Shown piece after piece: positions 17,934-27,518 of a stretch of 36,185 nucleotides of DNA (position 1 is its first letter; the number at the start of each line of letters is the position of its first letter). Origin of the DNA: Rubrivivax sp. (lineage in GTDB: Bacteria > Pseudomonadota > Gammaproteobacteria > Burkholderiales > Burkholderiaceae_C); the NCBI GenBank assembly GCA_026785885.1, contig JAJAZC010000204.1, positions 1-36,185 on the forward strand, given 5' to 3'. The notes beneath the pieces were generated by a model. The model did not search any database and had not been told where the DNA came from. It saw only the letters and a program-made list of their open reading frames with translations. The position numbers and the translations under genes are program-made.

Positions 17934-17963
17934 CTGCCAGCCGGCCCGTTCCAGACGCTGCGC

Positions 17964-19079
17964 ATGAGTTCACCCGACCGAGACGCCGCCCCTGCGCCAG
18001 CAAGCCTGCTGGCGCTGCGCGAGCGCATCGATTCGGTCGACATCGAACTGCTGGCGCTCTTGAACCGGCGAGCCCAGCTGGCGCTGGAAGTCGGTGAGCT
18101 GAAGAAGCAACAAGGCTCGGTAGTCTTCCGCCCCGAGCGCGAGGCGCAGGTCATCGACGGCCTCAAGGCGGGCAACCTTGGCCCGCTGCAGACCGCCAGC
18201 GTTGCGCCAATTTGGCGAGAAATCATGTCGGCCTGCCGCGCGCTGGAGACGCCCACGCGGGTGGCCTACCTCGGCCCGGCCGGCACCTTTAGCGAAGAAG
18301 CAGCGCTGGGTTTTTTCGGCTCGTCGATCGTGCGCGTGCCCTGCGCCAACTTCGATGAGGTTTTCCACGTAACGGCCACCGGCGCGGCGGATTTCGGCGT
18401 CGTGCCCGTAGAAAACTCCACCGAGGGCGTGGTCACTCGTTCGCTCGATCTGTTCTTGCACACGCCGTTGTTCATCATTGGCGAGACCAGCCTTTTCGTG
18501 CGCCACAACCTGCTGCGCCGCGCCGAGTCGCTTGACGACATCAGCGCGGTGTTGGCGCACCCGCAGGCGCTGGCGCAGTGCAACGCCTGGCTGTCCGCAC
18601 ACCTGCCACAGGCCGAGCGCCGGCCGGTTGCCAGCAATGCAGAAGGCGCGCGCCTGGCTGCTTTGGACGGCAGCGTGGCGGCCATCGCGGGCCAGCGCGC
18701 GTCCAGCGAGTTCGGGCTGCACGTGCTGGCGCCAGCAATTCAAGACGACGCGCACAACCGCACCCGCTTTGCTGTGTTGACGCACCCGCAGCGCCACCCG
18801 GCGCCACGGGCCTCGGGCCACGACTGCACGAGCCTGGTGGTCTCGGTCAGCAACCGGCCCGGCGCCGTGCACGACATGCTGGTACCGCTGAAGGCGCACG
18901 GCGTATCGATGAGCCGCTTCGAGTCGCGGCCGGCGCGCTCCGGCCTATGGGAGTACTACTTCTACATCGACCTCGAGGGCCACCCCGACGAGCCGCATGT
19001 CGCGCAGGCGCTGCAGGCGCTGCGTGAGGTCTGCGCGTTTTTCAAGGTCCTGGGCACGTACCCGGTCGACGCCAAATGA
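17964..19079 (+). CDS. pheA: Bifunctional chorismate mutase / prephenate dehydratase (P-protein)
   Basis: This 371-residue enzyme converts chorismate to prephenate and then to phenylpyruvate for phenylalanine synthesis. An AroQ-type chorismate mutase covers about residues 13-95 (LRERIDSVDIELLALLNRRAQ). The prephenate dehydratase covers about 97-277 (VAYLGPAGTFSEEAAL, GVVPVENSTEGVV, and the TRF motif in HNRTRFAVL). An ACT regulatory domain follows at about 290-365, with SRFESRPARSGLWEYYFYID containing the ESRP phenylalanine-binding motif, so feedback inhibition is expected. ATG at 17964 is 30 bases after the DUF2059 gene. In related genomes serC usually precedes and hisC follows; neither is here. 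Confidence 0.96.
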   Translation: MSSPDRDAAPAPASLLALRERIDSVDIELLALLNRRAQLALEVGELKKQQGSVVFRPEREAQVIDGLKAGNLGPLQTASVAPIWREIMSACRALETPTRVAYLGPAGTFSEEAALGFFGSSIVRVPCANFDEVFHVTATGAADFGVVPVENSTEGVVTRSLDLFLHTPLFIIGETSLFVRHNLLRRAESLDDISAVLAHPQALAQCNAWLSAHLPQAERRPVASNAEGARLAALDGSVAAIAGQRASSEFGLHVLAPAIQDDAHNRTRFAVLTHPQRHPAPRASGHDCTSLVVSVSNRPGAVHDMLVPLKAHGVSMSRFESRPARSGLWEYYFYIDLEGHPDEPHVAQALQALREVCAFFKVLGTYPVDAK

Positions 19080-19185
19080 GGCTGCCACGCCCACCTCGAT
19101 CGCTGCCGTCGGCATTTGGCGCTTATTGGCGCGGCCTCATCCGCGCCAGGCCCCAGTCGGCCGGCCTGGCCGCAGCCTGAACCGC

Positions 19186-20199
19186 ATGTTCACGCAGCTC
19201 GGTCTTATCGGTTGCGGTTTGATGGGCGGCAGCTTTGCGCTGGCGCTCAAGCGCGCCGGGCTCGTCAAGCGGGTGGTCGGCTACAGCAAGTCGCCTTCCA
19301 CCACCGAGCGCGCGCGCAAGCAGGGCGTCATCGACGTTGCCGCCGAGTCCGCTTTGCTGGCCGTGGCCGGCTCGGACATCGTGCTGATTGCGGTGCCGGT
19401 GGCAGCCACCGAAACCACCTTCAAGGCCATCCGCCACCTGGTAGATCCCGGTGTGCTTTTCATGGATGTCGGCAGCACCAAGCGCGATGTGGTGGATGCG
19501 GCGCGGCGGGTGCTGCGCGAACGCATCGCGTCCTTCGTGCCGGCGCACCCGATCGCTGGCAAAGAGGTCTCGGGCATTCAGCACGCCGACGCAGCTCTGT
19601 ACAGTGGACGTCAGGTGATCATCACGCCGCTGCCGCAAACCGCGCCCGATCTGGTGCAGAAGGCCACCGACGTCTGGTCGGCGATCGGCGCGCAGGTGCT
19701 GCGCATGACGCCCGAGAACCACGACGCCGCTTTTGCTGCAGTGAGCCACCTGCCGCACCTGCTGGCGTTTGCCTACTTTAGCGCCGTCGTCAACCAACCC
19801 GCAGGCCGCGATTTCCTGTCGCTGGCCGGGCCCGGCTTCCGCGACTTCACGCGCATTGCGGCCAGCAACCCGGAAACCTGGCGCGACATCCTGGTGGCCA
19901 ATCGCGAAGAGGTGCTCAAACAATCGCAGCGATTCCGCCAGGCGTTGGACGCGTTGGAGCACGTCATGCGCGAAGGCAATGCCGATGCGCTGGAAGGCTT
20001 GATCCGCAGCCCGGCCGAAGGACGGTCGCAATGGCAGATGGGCGCGGCGCGCATCTCACCAGCAGCGACAGCGGCGGGCAGCGGCAGCACCGGCCCGCAT
20101 GCAAGCCCAGGTGCAAGCCCAGGCACCAGCACCAGCGCCAGTGTCGGCAGTACGCCGGGCGGCAGCAGTGCCGGCGGTAACGTCAACACGCGGCTCTGA
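19186..20199 (+). CDS. tyrA: Prephenate dehydrogenase with low-complexity tail
   Basis: A 337-residue NAD(P)-dependent enzyme that turns prephenate into 4-hydroxyphenylpyruvate for tyrosine synthesis. The Rossmann motif [11 protein letters not shown] (G9, G11, G14) opens the protein. [11 protein letters not shown] and the substrate-site [12 protein letters not shown] are typical. The conserved enzyme ends near residue 290. The remaining 45 or so residues are Gly/Ser/Ala/Pro-rich ([16 protein letters not shown]) and look like repeat-derived filler. ATG at 19186 matches the family N-terminus. About 106 bases without a gene separate it from pheA, at the place where hisC is common in relatives. 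Confidence 0.94.
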   Translation: MFTQLGLIGCGLMGGSFALALKRAGLVKRVVGYSKSPSTTERARKQGVIDVAAESALLAVAGSDIVLIAVPVAATETTFKAIRHLVDPGVLFMDVGSTKRDVVDAARRVLRERIASFVPAHPIAGKEVSGIQHADAALYSGRQVIITPLPQTAPDLVQKATDVWSAIGAQVLRMTPENHDAAFAAVSHLPHLLAFAYFSAVVNQPAGRDFLSLAGPGFRDFTRIAASNPETWRDILVANREEVLKQSQRFRQALDALEHVMREGNADALEGLIRSPAEGRSQWQMGAARISPAATAAGSGSTGPHASPGASPGTSTSASVGSTPGGSSAGGNVNTRL

Positions 20200-20210
20200 G
20201 GCCACGCTGC

Positions 20211-20279
20211 CGGCCAATCGCACGGCCAATCGCACGGCTACTCACCCGGCCATTCACCCGGCCGCTCACCCGGCACCCA
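20211..20279. repeat. 12-base tandem repeat, five units plus partial, between tyrA and aroA
   Basis: Units at 20211, 20223, 20235, 20247 and 20259: CGGCCAATCGCA twice, then CGGCTACTCACC, CGGCCATTCACC and CGGCCGCTCACC, with a partial sixth. The run is in frame with aroA and would read as the four-residue repeats [16 protein letters not shown] and AAHP if translation began upstream of the ATG at 20297. Confidence 0.92.
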
Positions 20280-20296
20280 CTTCTTCCAACGCGCCG

Positions 20297-22360
20297 ATGT
20301 ACGACATCCCCCAGCTCGACCTGCCGCCGCTGCACGGCGCTTCGGGCACCGTGCGGCTGCCGGGTTCCAAGAGCATCTCCAACCGCGTGCTGCTGCTGGC
20401 CGGCCTTGCCACGGGCACGACCGCCGTGCATGCGCTGCTGGACAGCGACGACACACAGGTGATGCTGGCGGCGCTGCAGACGCTGGGCTGCAGACTGCAC
20501 TGGCAAGGCGGCGGCGACGCGCGCGTTTTGCACATCACGGGCTTGGGCGGCCGGCTGTTGGTGCACGAGGCCGACCTGTTTCTGGGCAACGCCGGCACTG
20601 CGATGCGCCCGCTGGCAGCCACGCTGGCCGTGCTGGCCACGCTGCAAGGCGGCCACTTCACGCTGCGCGGCGTGCCGCGCATGCACGAGCGACCGATCGG
20701 CGACCTCGTCGATGCCTTGTTGCCACTGGGCTGCGATGTGCAGCCGCTCGGCCGGCCTGGCTACCCGCCGCTGGTCGTCCGTGGCCAGCCGGGTGGTGTG
20801 CTGCAGGCGCGCACACCCATCCGCGTGCGCGGCGATGTCTCCAGCCAGTTTTTGACCGCGTTGTTGATGGCGCTGCCGTTGGCTGCTGTTGACAGCGACG
20901 TCGTGATTGAGGTCGAAGGCGCGCTGATCTCCAAGCCCTACATCGAGATCACGCTGAATCTGCTGGCGCGCTTTGGCATCGTTGTGCAGCGCGCGGGTTG
21001 GCAGCGCTTCACGATCCCGCAGGGCAGCGCTTACCGCAGCCCGGGTGTGCTGCATGTGGAAGGCGACGCATCGTCGGCCTCCTACTTCATCGCCGTCGGC
21101 GCAATTGCCGCGCATGGCGGAGCGCCGCTCCGCATCGTCGGCGTTGGGAGCGACTCGATCCAGGGCGACATCCGCTTTGTCGACGCTGCGCAAGCCATGG
21201 GTGCGCTGGTCAAGAGCGGGCCGGGCTGGCTGGAGGTGCACCGCGGCCGCTGGCCCTTGAGCGCCTTGTCGATGGATTGCAACGCCATCCCCGACGCCGC
21301 GATGACGCTGGCCGTGATGGCGCTTTACGCCGAAGGCACCACGCGCCTGACGGGCATCGCCAGCTGGCGCGTAAAGGAAACCGACCGCATTGCAGCCATG
21401 GCTGCCGAGCTGCGCAAACTCGGCGCCCACGTTGTCGACGGGCCGGACCTTATCGAGGTCACGCCACCCGAACACTGGCAAGCCGCCGCCATCCGCACCT
21501 ACGACGACCACCGCATGGCGATGTGCCTGTCGCTGGCCGCCTTCAACCCGCTGGCTGCCAGCGGCAGCGGCCGGCCGGTGCCGGTGCGCATCCTCGATCC
21601 GGGCTGTGTTGCCAAAACCTTTCCGGACTACTTCGAGGCGCTGTTCGGCGTCGCTGCTGCCGAGCACGTGCCAGTGATTGCGATCGACGGCCCCACTGCA
21701 TCGGGCAAAGGCACGCTCGCCGCCGCGGTGGCCCAGCGGCTGGGCTACGGCCTTCTCGATTCTGGCGCGCTGTACCGCGCGGCCGGGCTGGCAGCTGTGG
21801 CCGCCGGTATTTCGCCCGATGACGAAGCCGGCGTGGCCGCTCTGGCGCGCGCGCTGCCGCTGCGCTTTGGCCAGGGCCCCGAGGCCGGCCGCACTTGGCT
21901 GGACGGGCGTGAGGTCACTGAGGCGTTGCGGCTGGAAAGCACAGGGGTGCTGGCTTCGCGCGTGTCGGAGCTGCCGGCCGTGCGGCTTGCGCTGCACGGG
22001 CTGCAGCTGGCCTTTCGCCGCGCACCCGGCCTGGTCGCCGACGGGCGCGACATGGGCACCGTCGTGTTCGCCGATGCAGCGCTCAAGGTGTTCCTCACCG
22101 CAAGCGCCGAGCACCGCGCCGAACGCAGGCATAAGCAGTTAATATCAAAAGGTTTTCCCTCTAATATTGCCGACCTTCGATCTGACCTGGAGGCCCGGGA
22201 CCAACGCGACATGCAGCGCAGCGTTTCACCCTTAAAGCCGGCCGAAGACGCGCAGTTGCTGGACAACTCCGACTTGAGCATCGAAGCCTCGGTGCAGCAG
22301 GTTCTGTCGTGGTGGCGGGCGTCGGGGCCGTTGGCGGGCGTGCTTTCCAGCGCGTCCTGA
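20297..22360 (+). CDS. aroA-cmk: Fused 3-phosphoshikimate 1-carboxyvinyltransferase / cytidylate kinase
   Basis: A 687-residue two-domain protein. The AroA (EPSP synthase) part covers about residues 1-450: PGSKSISNR for substrate binding, [20 protein letters not shown] and TYDDHRMAM. The class with Gly-Thr-Ala-Met is the ordinary glyphosate-sensitive type. The cytidylate kinase part starts near residue 459 with [13 protein letters not shown] (P-loop at 465-473), then LDSGALYRA and [12 protein letters not shown], ending in the CMP-binding RDQRDMQRS region. It thus serves both aromatic synthesis and CMP/dCMP phosphorylation. Such fusions are known in Comamonadaceae-type bacteria. The start is uncertain because the frame is open upstream through a 12-base repeat; ATG at 20297 matches AroA homology. 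The cmk part has an AT-rich patch near 22136-22170. Confidence 0.95.
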   Translation: MYDIPQLDLPPLHGASGTVRLPGSKSISNRVLLLAGLATGTTAVHALLDSDDTQVMLAALQTLGCRLHWQGGGDARVLHITGLGGRLLVHEADLFLGNAGTAMRPLAATLAVLATLQGGHFTLRGVPRMHERPIGDLVDALLPLGCDVQPLGRPGYPPLVVRGQPGGVLQARTPIRVRGDVSSQFLTALLMALPLAAVDSDVVIEVEGALISKPYIEITLNLLARFGIVVQRAGWQRFTIPQGSAYRSPGVLHVEGDASSASYFIAVGAIAAHGGAPLRIVGVGSDSIQGDIRFVDAAQAMGALVKSGPGWLEVHRGRWPLSALSMDCNAIPDAAMTLAVMALYAEGTTRLTGIASWRVKETDRIAAMAAELRKLGAHVVDGPDLIEVTPPEHWQAAAIRTYDDHRMAMCLSLAAFNPLAASGSGRPVPVRILDPGCVAKTFPDYFEALFGVAAAEHVPVIAIDGPTASGKGTLAAAVAQRLGYGLLDSGALYRAAGLAAVAAGISPDDEAGVAALARALPLRFGQGPEAGRTWLDGREVTEALRLESTGVLASRVSELPAVRLALHGLQLAFRRAPGLVADGRDMGTVVFADAALKVFLTASAEHRAERRHKQLISKGFPSNIADLRSDLEARDQRDMQRSVSPLKPAEDAQLLDNSDLSIEASVQQVLSWWRASGPLAGVLSSAS

Positions 22361-22558
22361 CAACGGCGCCTTTAACGGGCCGCCCGCAAGCAATTTAGTC
22401 AAAGCAGTCCCCAGGTCCTTCGCACCGTTCCGTGGCCGTCCGGCCCGTCGCCTTTCAAACGCGACACGGTGTGCAGGTTGTGCAACCCCAACCGCGGCAC
22501 CCCGCCGCCAGCAAGCCCGGCTCTGCCATCCACTCCTCCGGGTCAGTTTAGGAAATCA

Positions 22559-24277
22559 ATGTCTGTTCAAACCACGGTCACCGCCAAGGGCGGCGACGGC
22601 TCTTTTGCCGCTCTCTTCGAGGAATCCCTCAAGAGCAACGACATGCGCGTCGGCGAAGTCATCTCCGCCGAAGTCGTGCGCATCGAGTTCAACCACGTCG
22701 TTGTCAACGCCGGGCTGAAAAGCGAGAGCTACGTCGCCATTGAAGAGTTCAAGAACGATCAGGGCGAGCTCGAAGTGCAGGTCGGCGACTTCGTCTCCGT
22801 CGCCATCGACGCCGTCGAAAACGGTTACGGCGACACCATCCTGAGCCGCGACAAGGCCAAGCGCTTGGCGTCCTGGATGAGCTTGGAGAACGCGCTCGAG
22901 TCCGGCGAGTTCGTCACCGGCACGGTCAGCGGCAAGGTCAAGGGCGGCCTCACGGTGCTCGTCAACGGTATCCGCGCCTTCCTGCCTGGCAGCTTGCTCG
23001 ACACGCGTCCTGTCAAGGACATGACGCCGTACGAAGGCAAGACCATGGAGTTCAAAGTCATCAAGCTGGACCGCAAGCGCAACAACGTGGTGCTGAGCCG
23101 GCGTGCGGTGGTCGAAGCTTCGATGGGCGAAGAGCGCGCCAAGCTGCTGGAGACGCTGTCCGAAGGCGCCATCGTGCACGGCGTGGTCAAAAACATCACC
23201 GAATACGGCGCGTTCGTCGACCTTGGCGGCATCGACGGCCTGCTGCACATCACCGACATGGCCTGGCGCCGCGTGCGTCACCCGAGCGAGGTGGTCACGG
23301 TCGGCCAGGAGCTCACCGCCAAGGTGCTGAAGTTCGACGCCGAGAAAAACCGCGTATCACTCGGCCTCAAGCAGCTGGGCGACGACCCGTGGCACGGTGT
23401 GTCGCGCCGTTACCCCAACAGCACGCGCCTGTTCGGCAAGATTACCAACATCGCCGACTACGGTGCGTTTGTCGAGATCGAGCCTGGCATCGAAGGCCTG
23501 GTGCACGTATCCGAAATGGACTGGACCAACAAGAACGTCGCGCCGGCCAAGGTTGTGACACTCGGCGAGGAAGTCGAAGTCATGGTCCTGGAAATCGACG
23601 AGGACAAGCGCCGCATCAGCCTGGGCATGAAGCAGTGCAAGGCCAACCCCTGGGAAGAGTTCAGCTCCAGCGTCAAGCGCGGCGACCGCGTCAAGGGCCC
23701 CGTCAAGAGCATCACCGACTTCGGCGTGTTCATCGGCCTCACGGCTGGCATCGACGGCCTGGTGCACCTGTCCGACCTGTCCTGGCACGAGCCGGGCGAG
23801 ACGGCGGTGCGCAACTACAAAAAGGGCCAGGAAGTCGAAGCCCTGGTGTTGGCCGTGGATGTGGAGCGCGAGCGCATCAGCCTGGGCATAAAGCAGTTGG
23901 ACATCGACCCGTTCACCAGCTTTACGACGCTCAATGACCGCGGCGCCATCGTCGACGGCAAGGTCAAGAGCGTCGACGCACGCGGCGCCGAGATCCAGCT
24001 CAACGACGACGTCACTGGCTACCTGCGTGCTTCCGAGCTCAGCCGCGACCGCGTCGAAGACGCGCGCAACATGCTCAAGGAAGGCGACGACGTCAACGTC
24101 ATGGTGATCAACGTGGACCGCAAGATGCGCTCAATCCAGTTGTCCATCAAGGCCAAGGACAACGCCGACGAGCAACAGGCCATGCAGGGCCTGAAGCAAA
24201 GCAACGAGCGCGAGAACGCCGGCACCACGAGCCTGGGTGCGTTGTTGCGCGCCAAGCTCGACAAGGGCAACGAGTAA
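22559..24277 (+). CDS. rpsA: 30S ribosomal protein S1
   Basis: This 572-residue protein binds mRNA at the 30S subunit and helps start translation of structured or weak-SD messages. It contains six S1 repeats. The first two bind the ribosome (about residues 36-100 and 118-185), and the four classical RNA-binding ones begin near 205, 290, 377 and 464, each with a pattern like GxVxxITxYGAFVxL (for example [26 protein letters not shown] and [13 protein letters not shown]). ATG at 22559 has TAGGAAATC before it, the best-supported start. About 200 bases separate it from aroA-cmk, enough for its own promoter, though I could not pick one with confidence. A strong terminator follows. Confidence 0.97.
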   Translation: MSVQTTVTAKGGDGSFAALFEESLKSNDMRVGEVISAEVVRIEFNHVVVNAGLKSESYVAIEEFKNDQGELEVQVGDFVSVAIDAVENGYGDTILSRDKAKRLASWMSLENALESGEFVTGTVSGKVKGGLTVLVNGIRAFLPGSLLDTRPVKDMTPYEGKTMEFKVIKLDRKRNNVVLSRRAVVEASMGEERAKLLETLSEGAIVHGVVKNITEYGAFVDLGGIDGLLHITDMAWRRVRHPSEVVTVGQELTAKVLKFDAEKNRVSLGLKQLGDDPWHGVSRRYPNSTRLFGKITNIADYGAFVEIEPGIEGLVHVSEMDWTNKNVAPAKVVTLGEEVEVMVLEIDEDKRRISLGMKQCKANPWEEFSSSVKRGDRVKGPVKSITDFGVFIGLTAGIDGLVHLSDLSWHEPGETAVRNYKKGQEVEALVLAVDVERERISLGIKQLDIDPFTSFTTLNDRGAIVDGKVKSVDARGAEIQLNDDVTGYLRASELSRDRVEDARNMLKEGDDVNVMVINVDRKMRSIQLSIKAKDNADEQQAMQGLKQSNERENAGTTSLGALLRAKLDKGNE

Positions 24278-24287
24278 GTCCTGCCCC

Positions 24288-24321
24288 AACCGGGCCTGGG
24301 GCAACCCGGGCCCGGTTTTTT
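24288..24321 (+). terminator. Rho-independent terminator after rpsA
   Basis: AACCGGGCC (24288-24296) pairs with GGCCCGGTT (24309-24317) and is followed by a run of T's to 24321. It begins 11 bases after the rpsA stop. Confidence 0.92.
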
Positions 24322-24383
24322 CATGGCGGCCTGGCGCGCGAGTGCACGGGCGGGCCCCACAAGACAAGAACGGCGAATCACCG

Positions 24384-24689
24384 ATGACCCGATCCGACCT
24401 CGTCACCCGCCTGGCTGAACGTTTTTCGCAGCTGACGCAGCGCGACACCGAGTTCGCCGTCAAGACCATCCTCGACGCCATGAGCGACGCACTGGCACGC
24501 GGGCACCGCATCGAAATCCGTGGCTTCGGCAGCTTCAGCATCAACCGCCGCCCACCCCGCGTGGGCCGCAATCCGCGCAGCGGCGAGCAGGTCACGATCC
24601 CTGAAAAGCTGGTGCCGCACTTCAAGCCCGGCAAGGCCCTGCGTGAGTCGGTGGATGCGCAATTGCCGCCCGACGTTGACCGCTTCTAA
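24384..24689 (+). CDS. ihfB: Integration host factor subunit beta
   Basis: A 101-residue HU/IHF family protein. With IhfA it bends DNA sharply and takes part in replication, recombination and transcription. Helix pair [14 protein letters not shown]...AVKTILDAM is followed by the signature [25 protein letters not shown] (shown in part: IEIRGFGSF and GRNPRSG). The intercalating proline is P64 in GRNP. The C-terminal arm ends [18 protein letters not shown] at 24384 matches the family start exactly. It follows the rpsA terminator, so it probably needs its own promoter or read-through. Confidence 0.96.
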   Translation: MTRSDLVTRLAERFSQLTQRDTEFAVKTILDAMSDALARGHRIEIRGFGSFSINRRPPRVGRNPRSGEQVTIPEKLVPHFKPGKALRESVDAQLPPDVDRF

Positions 24690-24765
24690 GCACGCTGTCG
24701 GCCCCGGGGCACGGCCAGCGCAGATTGCGCGGCAACACGGGCCGAGTGCCTAGAATCCGCGCCGC

Positions 24766-25098
24766 ATGCGCGTCATCTCCTGGCTCATTCGGGCCTTCAT
24801 CTTCTTCACGCTGTTCGCCTTTGCGCTGAACAACCGCCAGCTCACGACGGTGCATTGGTTCTTCGGCGTGCAGTGGCGCGCGCCACTGGTGATCGTGGTG
24901 TTGGCGGCCTTTGCGGCCGGCTGTGCCGTGGGCGTGCTGGCCATGTTGCCGGGCGCCTGGCAGCGCTGGCGGCTGAGTCGGCGGCGGCTGCCGCGCATGG
25001 CGACCGCAAAGGTGCCCGTCCCGCCCCACGCAACGCCAACCGGCAGCGTGCTGCCTTCGGAGTTCGGCACCGAGCACCCGCCGCGTGTGGGCCCCTGA
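24766..25098 (+). CDS. lapA: Lipopolysaccharide assembly protein A (DUF1049 / LapA)
   Basis: A 110-residue inner membrane protein with two membrane segments (about residues 5-21 and 40-62) and a short basic then Pro-rich cytoplasmic tail. NNRQLTTVHWFFG between the segments and the position directly upstream of lapB identify it as LapA. In E. coli LapA and LapB (YciM) work with FtsH to control LpxC and so the amount of LPS. ATG at 24766 is 76 bases after ihfB. The gene order rpsA-ihfB-lapA-lapB is widely conserved in proteobacteria. The tail is longer and more proline-rich than in E. coli. Confidence 0.9.
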   Translation: MRVISWLIRAFIFFTLFAFALNNRQLTTVHWFFGVQWRAPLVIVVLAAFAAGCAVGVLAMLPGAWQRWRLSRRRLPRMATAKVPVPPHATPTGSVLPSEFGTEHPPRVGP

Positions 25099-25124
25099 CG
25101 GCTTGTCGGCCTGAAGCGCAGGGC

Positions 25125-26276
25125 ATGGAGTTCGACTTTCAGTGGCTGTTGATCGGCCTGCCGGTGGCTTTTGCACTCGGCTGGATGGCTTCGCGGCTGG
25201 ATCTGCGGCAGCTCAAGCGCCAGCGCGACGATTCGCCGCGCGCTTACTTCAAGGGCCTGAATCTGCTGCTCAATGAACAGCAGGACCAAGCCATCGACGC
25301 CTTCATCGAGGCGGTGCAGAGTGATCCCGACACCACCGAGCTGCACTTCGCTCTGGGCAACCTGTTTCGCCGCCGCGGCGAATTCGAGCGCGCGGTCCGT
25401 GTGCACCAGCACCTGCTGGACCGTGCCGACCTGAAGGCCATTGAGCGCGACCGCGCGCAGCTGGCCCTGGCGCAGGACTTCATGAAGGCCGGCCTCTTCG
25501 ACCGCGCCGAAGCCGCTTGGCGCGCTTTACGTGGCAGCAGCTATGAAGGCGAAGCGCAGCTGGCACTGTTGTCGCTGTACGAACGTTCGCGCGACTGGAT
25601 GCAGGCCGCCGACATTGCGCGCCGGCTGGAGCAGCAGGGCCAGGCCACCTTCGCTGCCCGCGTTGCGCACTACGAATGTGAATTGGCCGAACAGGCCGAC
25701 GCGCAAGGCGACGACGACTCCGCCAGCGCCGCCTTGCAACGTGCGGCCGTGGCCGCACCCGACGCCGCGCGGCCCGGCGTGCTGGCCGGCGCCCGCTTGC
25801 GCCGCCGCGGTGACCATGCTGCTGCGCTCGACGCGTGGGAGCGGTTGCGCAAGCAGCATGCGACGGCTTTCCTGCTGGTGGCGCCGGACTACGCGGCTTC
25901 GGCCCTGGCCTGCAACCAGGCCCCGCGCGCCCAGGCCATGCTGACGGCGGCGCTGGCCGAGCTGCCGGCCATAGAGCTGCTGCTGGCGCTGGCGCAGGTC
26001 GACGGCTCGGCGCCGCAGCAGCGCCTGCCGCGGCTGCTGGAGCACCTGAAGGCGCACCCCACGCTGTCGGCTGCGCAGTTGCTCTTTTCCGTGCCGCCGC
26101 AGGACTGGACCGATGAAGCCCGCAGCGCGCTGCGCGACACCGTCGCCCGCGCCGCCCGGCCGCTGCAGCGCTACCGCTGTGCCGCTTGTGGCTTCGAAGC
26201 GCAGCACTACTTCTGGCAGTGCCCCGGCTGCCTCAGCTGGGACAGCTACCCGCCGCAGCGCATCGACGCGCTGTAG
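25125..26276 (+). CDS. lapB: Lipopolysaccharide assembly protein B (LapB/YciM), TPR protein with zinc ribbon
   Basis: A 383-residue inner membrane-anchored regulator of LPS synthesis that promotes FtsH degradation of LpxC. The N-terminal anchor is FDFQWLLIGLPVAFALGWMAS. Tetratricopeptide repeats fill about residues 35-340. The C-terminal rubredoxin-type metal site has C352xxC355 (CAAC) and C366xxC369 (CPGC), all four cysteines present. ATG at 25125 fits the family and is 26 bases after lapA. About 280 bases of repeat-rich sequence follow, before the convergent waaC gene. Confidence 0.94.
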   Translation: MEFDFQWLLIGLPVAFALGWMASRLDLRQLKRQRDDSPRAYFKGLNLLLNEQQDQAIDAFIEAVQSDPDTTELHFALGNLFRRRGEFERAVRVHQHLLDRADLKAIERDRAQLALAQDFMKAGLFDRAEAAWRALRGSSYEGEAQLALLSLYERSRDWMQAADIARRLEQQGQATFAARVAHYECELAEQADAQGDDDSASAALQRAAVAAPDAARPGVLAGARLRRRGDHAAALDAWERLRKQHATAFLLVAPDYAASALACNQAPRAQAMLTAALAELPAIELLLALAQVDGSAPQQRLPRLLEHLKAHPTLSAAQLLFSVPPQDWTDEARSALRDTVARAARPLQRYRCAACGFEAQHYFWQCPGCLSWDSYPPQRIDAL

Positions 26277-26281
26277 ATGTT

Positions 26282-26533
26282 GGCCCCACGCTCACTGCCT
26301 TCGCTGCCCCCCCGAGGGGGCGCTTGCAGCGGCCCGGCGGAGACGGTTCCGCGCAAGGCCTTGGTCGCGGGGGCCCCCACGCTTCCTGCGGTCTCTGCCA
26401 GCAAGGGGGCTGAGTGCCGCGGCTCCAGGTCTGCCTGCACGAACCTGGACGGCACGAAGGCCGGGTGCGTCTCGCCCACGGCGCTCGGCTAGCGGCCCGG
26501 CAGAGCCGGTTCCGCGCGAGGCCTCGATCGCGG
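26282..26533. repeat. REP-like repeat array between lapB and waaC
   Basis: A 43-base unit at 26328-26370 recurs at 26491-26533 with about five mismatches. In addition, a motif with CCCACGCT, TCTGC/TCGCTGC and a CCCCC/GGGGG palindrome at 26282-26320 recurs in a changed form at 26371-26411. The palindromic CCCCCCCGAGGGGG core resembles short extragenic repeats common in Burkholderiales between convergent genes. No gene is seen in 26277-26558. Confidence 0.75.
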
Positions 26534-26558
26534 ACTTAAGCCTGTTGTCGGCCTTTAG

Positions 26559-27518
26559 TCAGCCTGCAAGCTGCAGCTCGAACATGGCCAGCACGTCGCT
26601 GCGCGAGGGCACCTGGTTCCTGCCGCCGATGCTGGCCACCGAGCCCGGCCCGGTGATGCCGGCCAGGCCCGGCTCGTGGTCGCAGTAGATGCCCAGTGTC
26701 GGCCGCCCCAGCGCAGCCGCCAAATGCGTGAAGCCGGTATCGAGCCCGACGATTTGCTGCGCTCCGGCCAACACCGACGCGACCTCGCCGACCTTCAAAA
26801 ACGGCGGCACGTCGCCGTTGCAGCCCGCAGCAATGCTCTCGGCCAGCGACTGCTCCTCCGGCCGGCCCCACAGCACCACCGGCATCCAGCCCAACTCCAG
26901 CATGCGCTTGCCGATGGCCACCCAGTGCCGCTGCGGCCACAGCTTGTCGCGGCGGCTGGCGTTGGGAATCAGCAGGCCGTAGGTGGCACGCGGCAGCCAC
27001 ACTGCCCTGGGCGCACGCAGGCCGAAGTCCGGCGGCGTCTGCGGCATTGCATAGTCCAGGTGCGCGGCGGCCAGCGCGCGGCAGCGCTCCACGGCGTGGG
27101 TCTGGCGCGCCACCGCGGCGGTGCGCTGATATAGCCAGGCAGCGGCCGGCTCGCGGATGCTGGCGCGGTCATAACCCGCCACCGGTGCATGCGCCTGGCG
27201 CGCCCACAGCGCGCTCTTGAGCAGACCCTGCAGGTCCAGCACCAGGTCATAGGGCTCGGCGCGCAGGGCCTGGCGCAACTGGCGCATTTGCGCCCAGGTG
27301 CTGCCGCGCAGCAGCGTCTGGCGCCACTTGCGCCACTGCATAGGCAGCACCCGCCGCAGCCGCGGGTTCATTAGCGGGATGGCCGCAAAAGGCGCCTCCA
27401 CGAGCCAGTCGATCACCGCGCCCGGGTGGTGCGCCACGATGTCGCTGACTGTCGGCTGCGCATGCACGACGTCGCCCATCGACGAGGTCTTGACGATCAG
27501 GATGCGCGGCGGGCTCAA
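26559..27518 (-). CDS. waaC: Lipopolysaccharide heptosyltransferase I
   Basis: A 319-residue GT9 enzyme that adds the first L,D-heptose to Kdo2-lipid A on the cytoplasmic face of the inner membrane. The N-terminus ILIVKTSSMGDVVHAQPTVSD is the classical WaaC opening. LDLQGLLKSALWAR and the ADP-heptose site region GLDTGFTHLAAALGRPTLGIY are present. Length matches WaaC. The TTG start at 27518 overlaps the stop of the DUF4254 gene by four bases (TTGA), pointing to coupled translation. Frame and motifs are intact. Confidence 0.92.
   Translation of the reverse strand: MSPPRILIVKTSSMGDVVHAQPTVSDIVAHHPGAVIDWLVEAPFAAIPLMNPRLRRVLPMQWRKWRQTLLRGSTWAQMRQLRQALRAEPYDLVLDLQGLLKSALWARQAHAPVAGYDRASIREPAAAWLYQRTAAVARQTHAVERCRALAAAHLDYAMPQTPPDFGLRAPRAVWLPRATYGLLIPNASRRDKLWPQRHWVAIGKRMLELGWMPVVLWGRPEEQSLAESIAAGCNGDVPPFLKVGEVASVLAGAQQIVGLDTGFTHLAAALGRPTLGIYCDHEPGLAGITGPGSVASIGGRNQVPSRSDVLAMFELQLAG

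Noticed and set aside
20183-22132. 649-codon minus-strand open frame opposite aroA-cmk
   Set aside because: It has His/Gln/Arg-rich composition without domains and lies entirely opposite a well-supported gene.
26277-26492. Short plus-strand open frame after lapB
   Set aside because: Low-complexity translation over REP-like repeats, with no ribosome site and no homology-like features.
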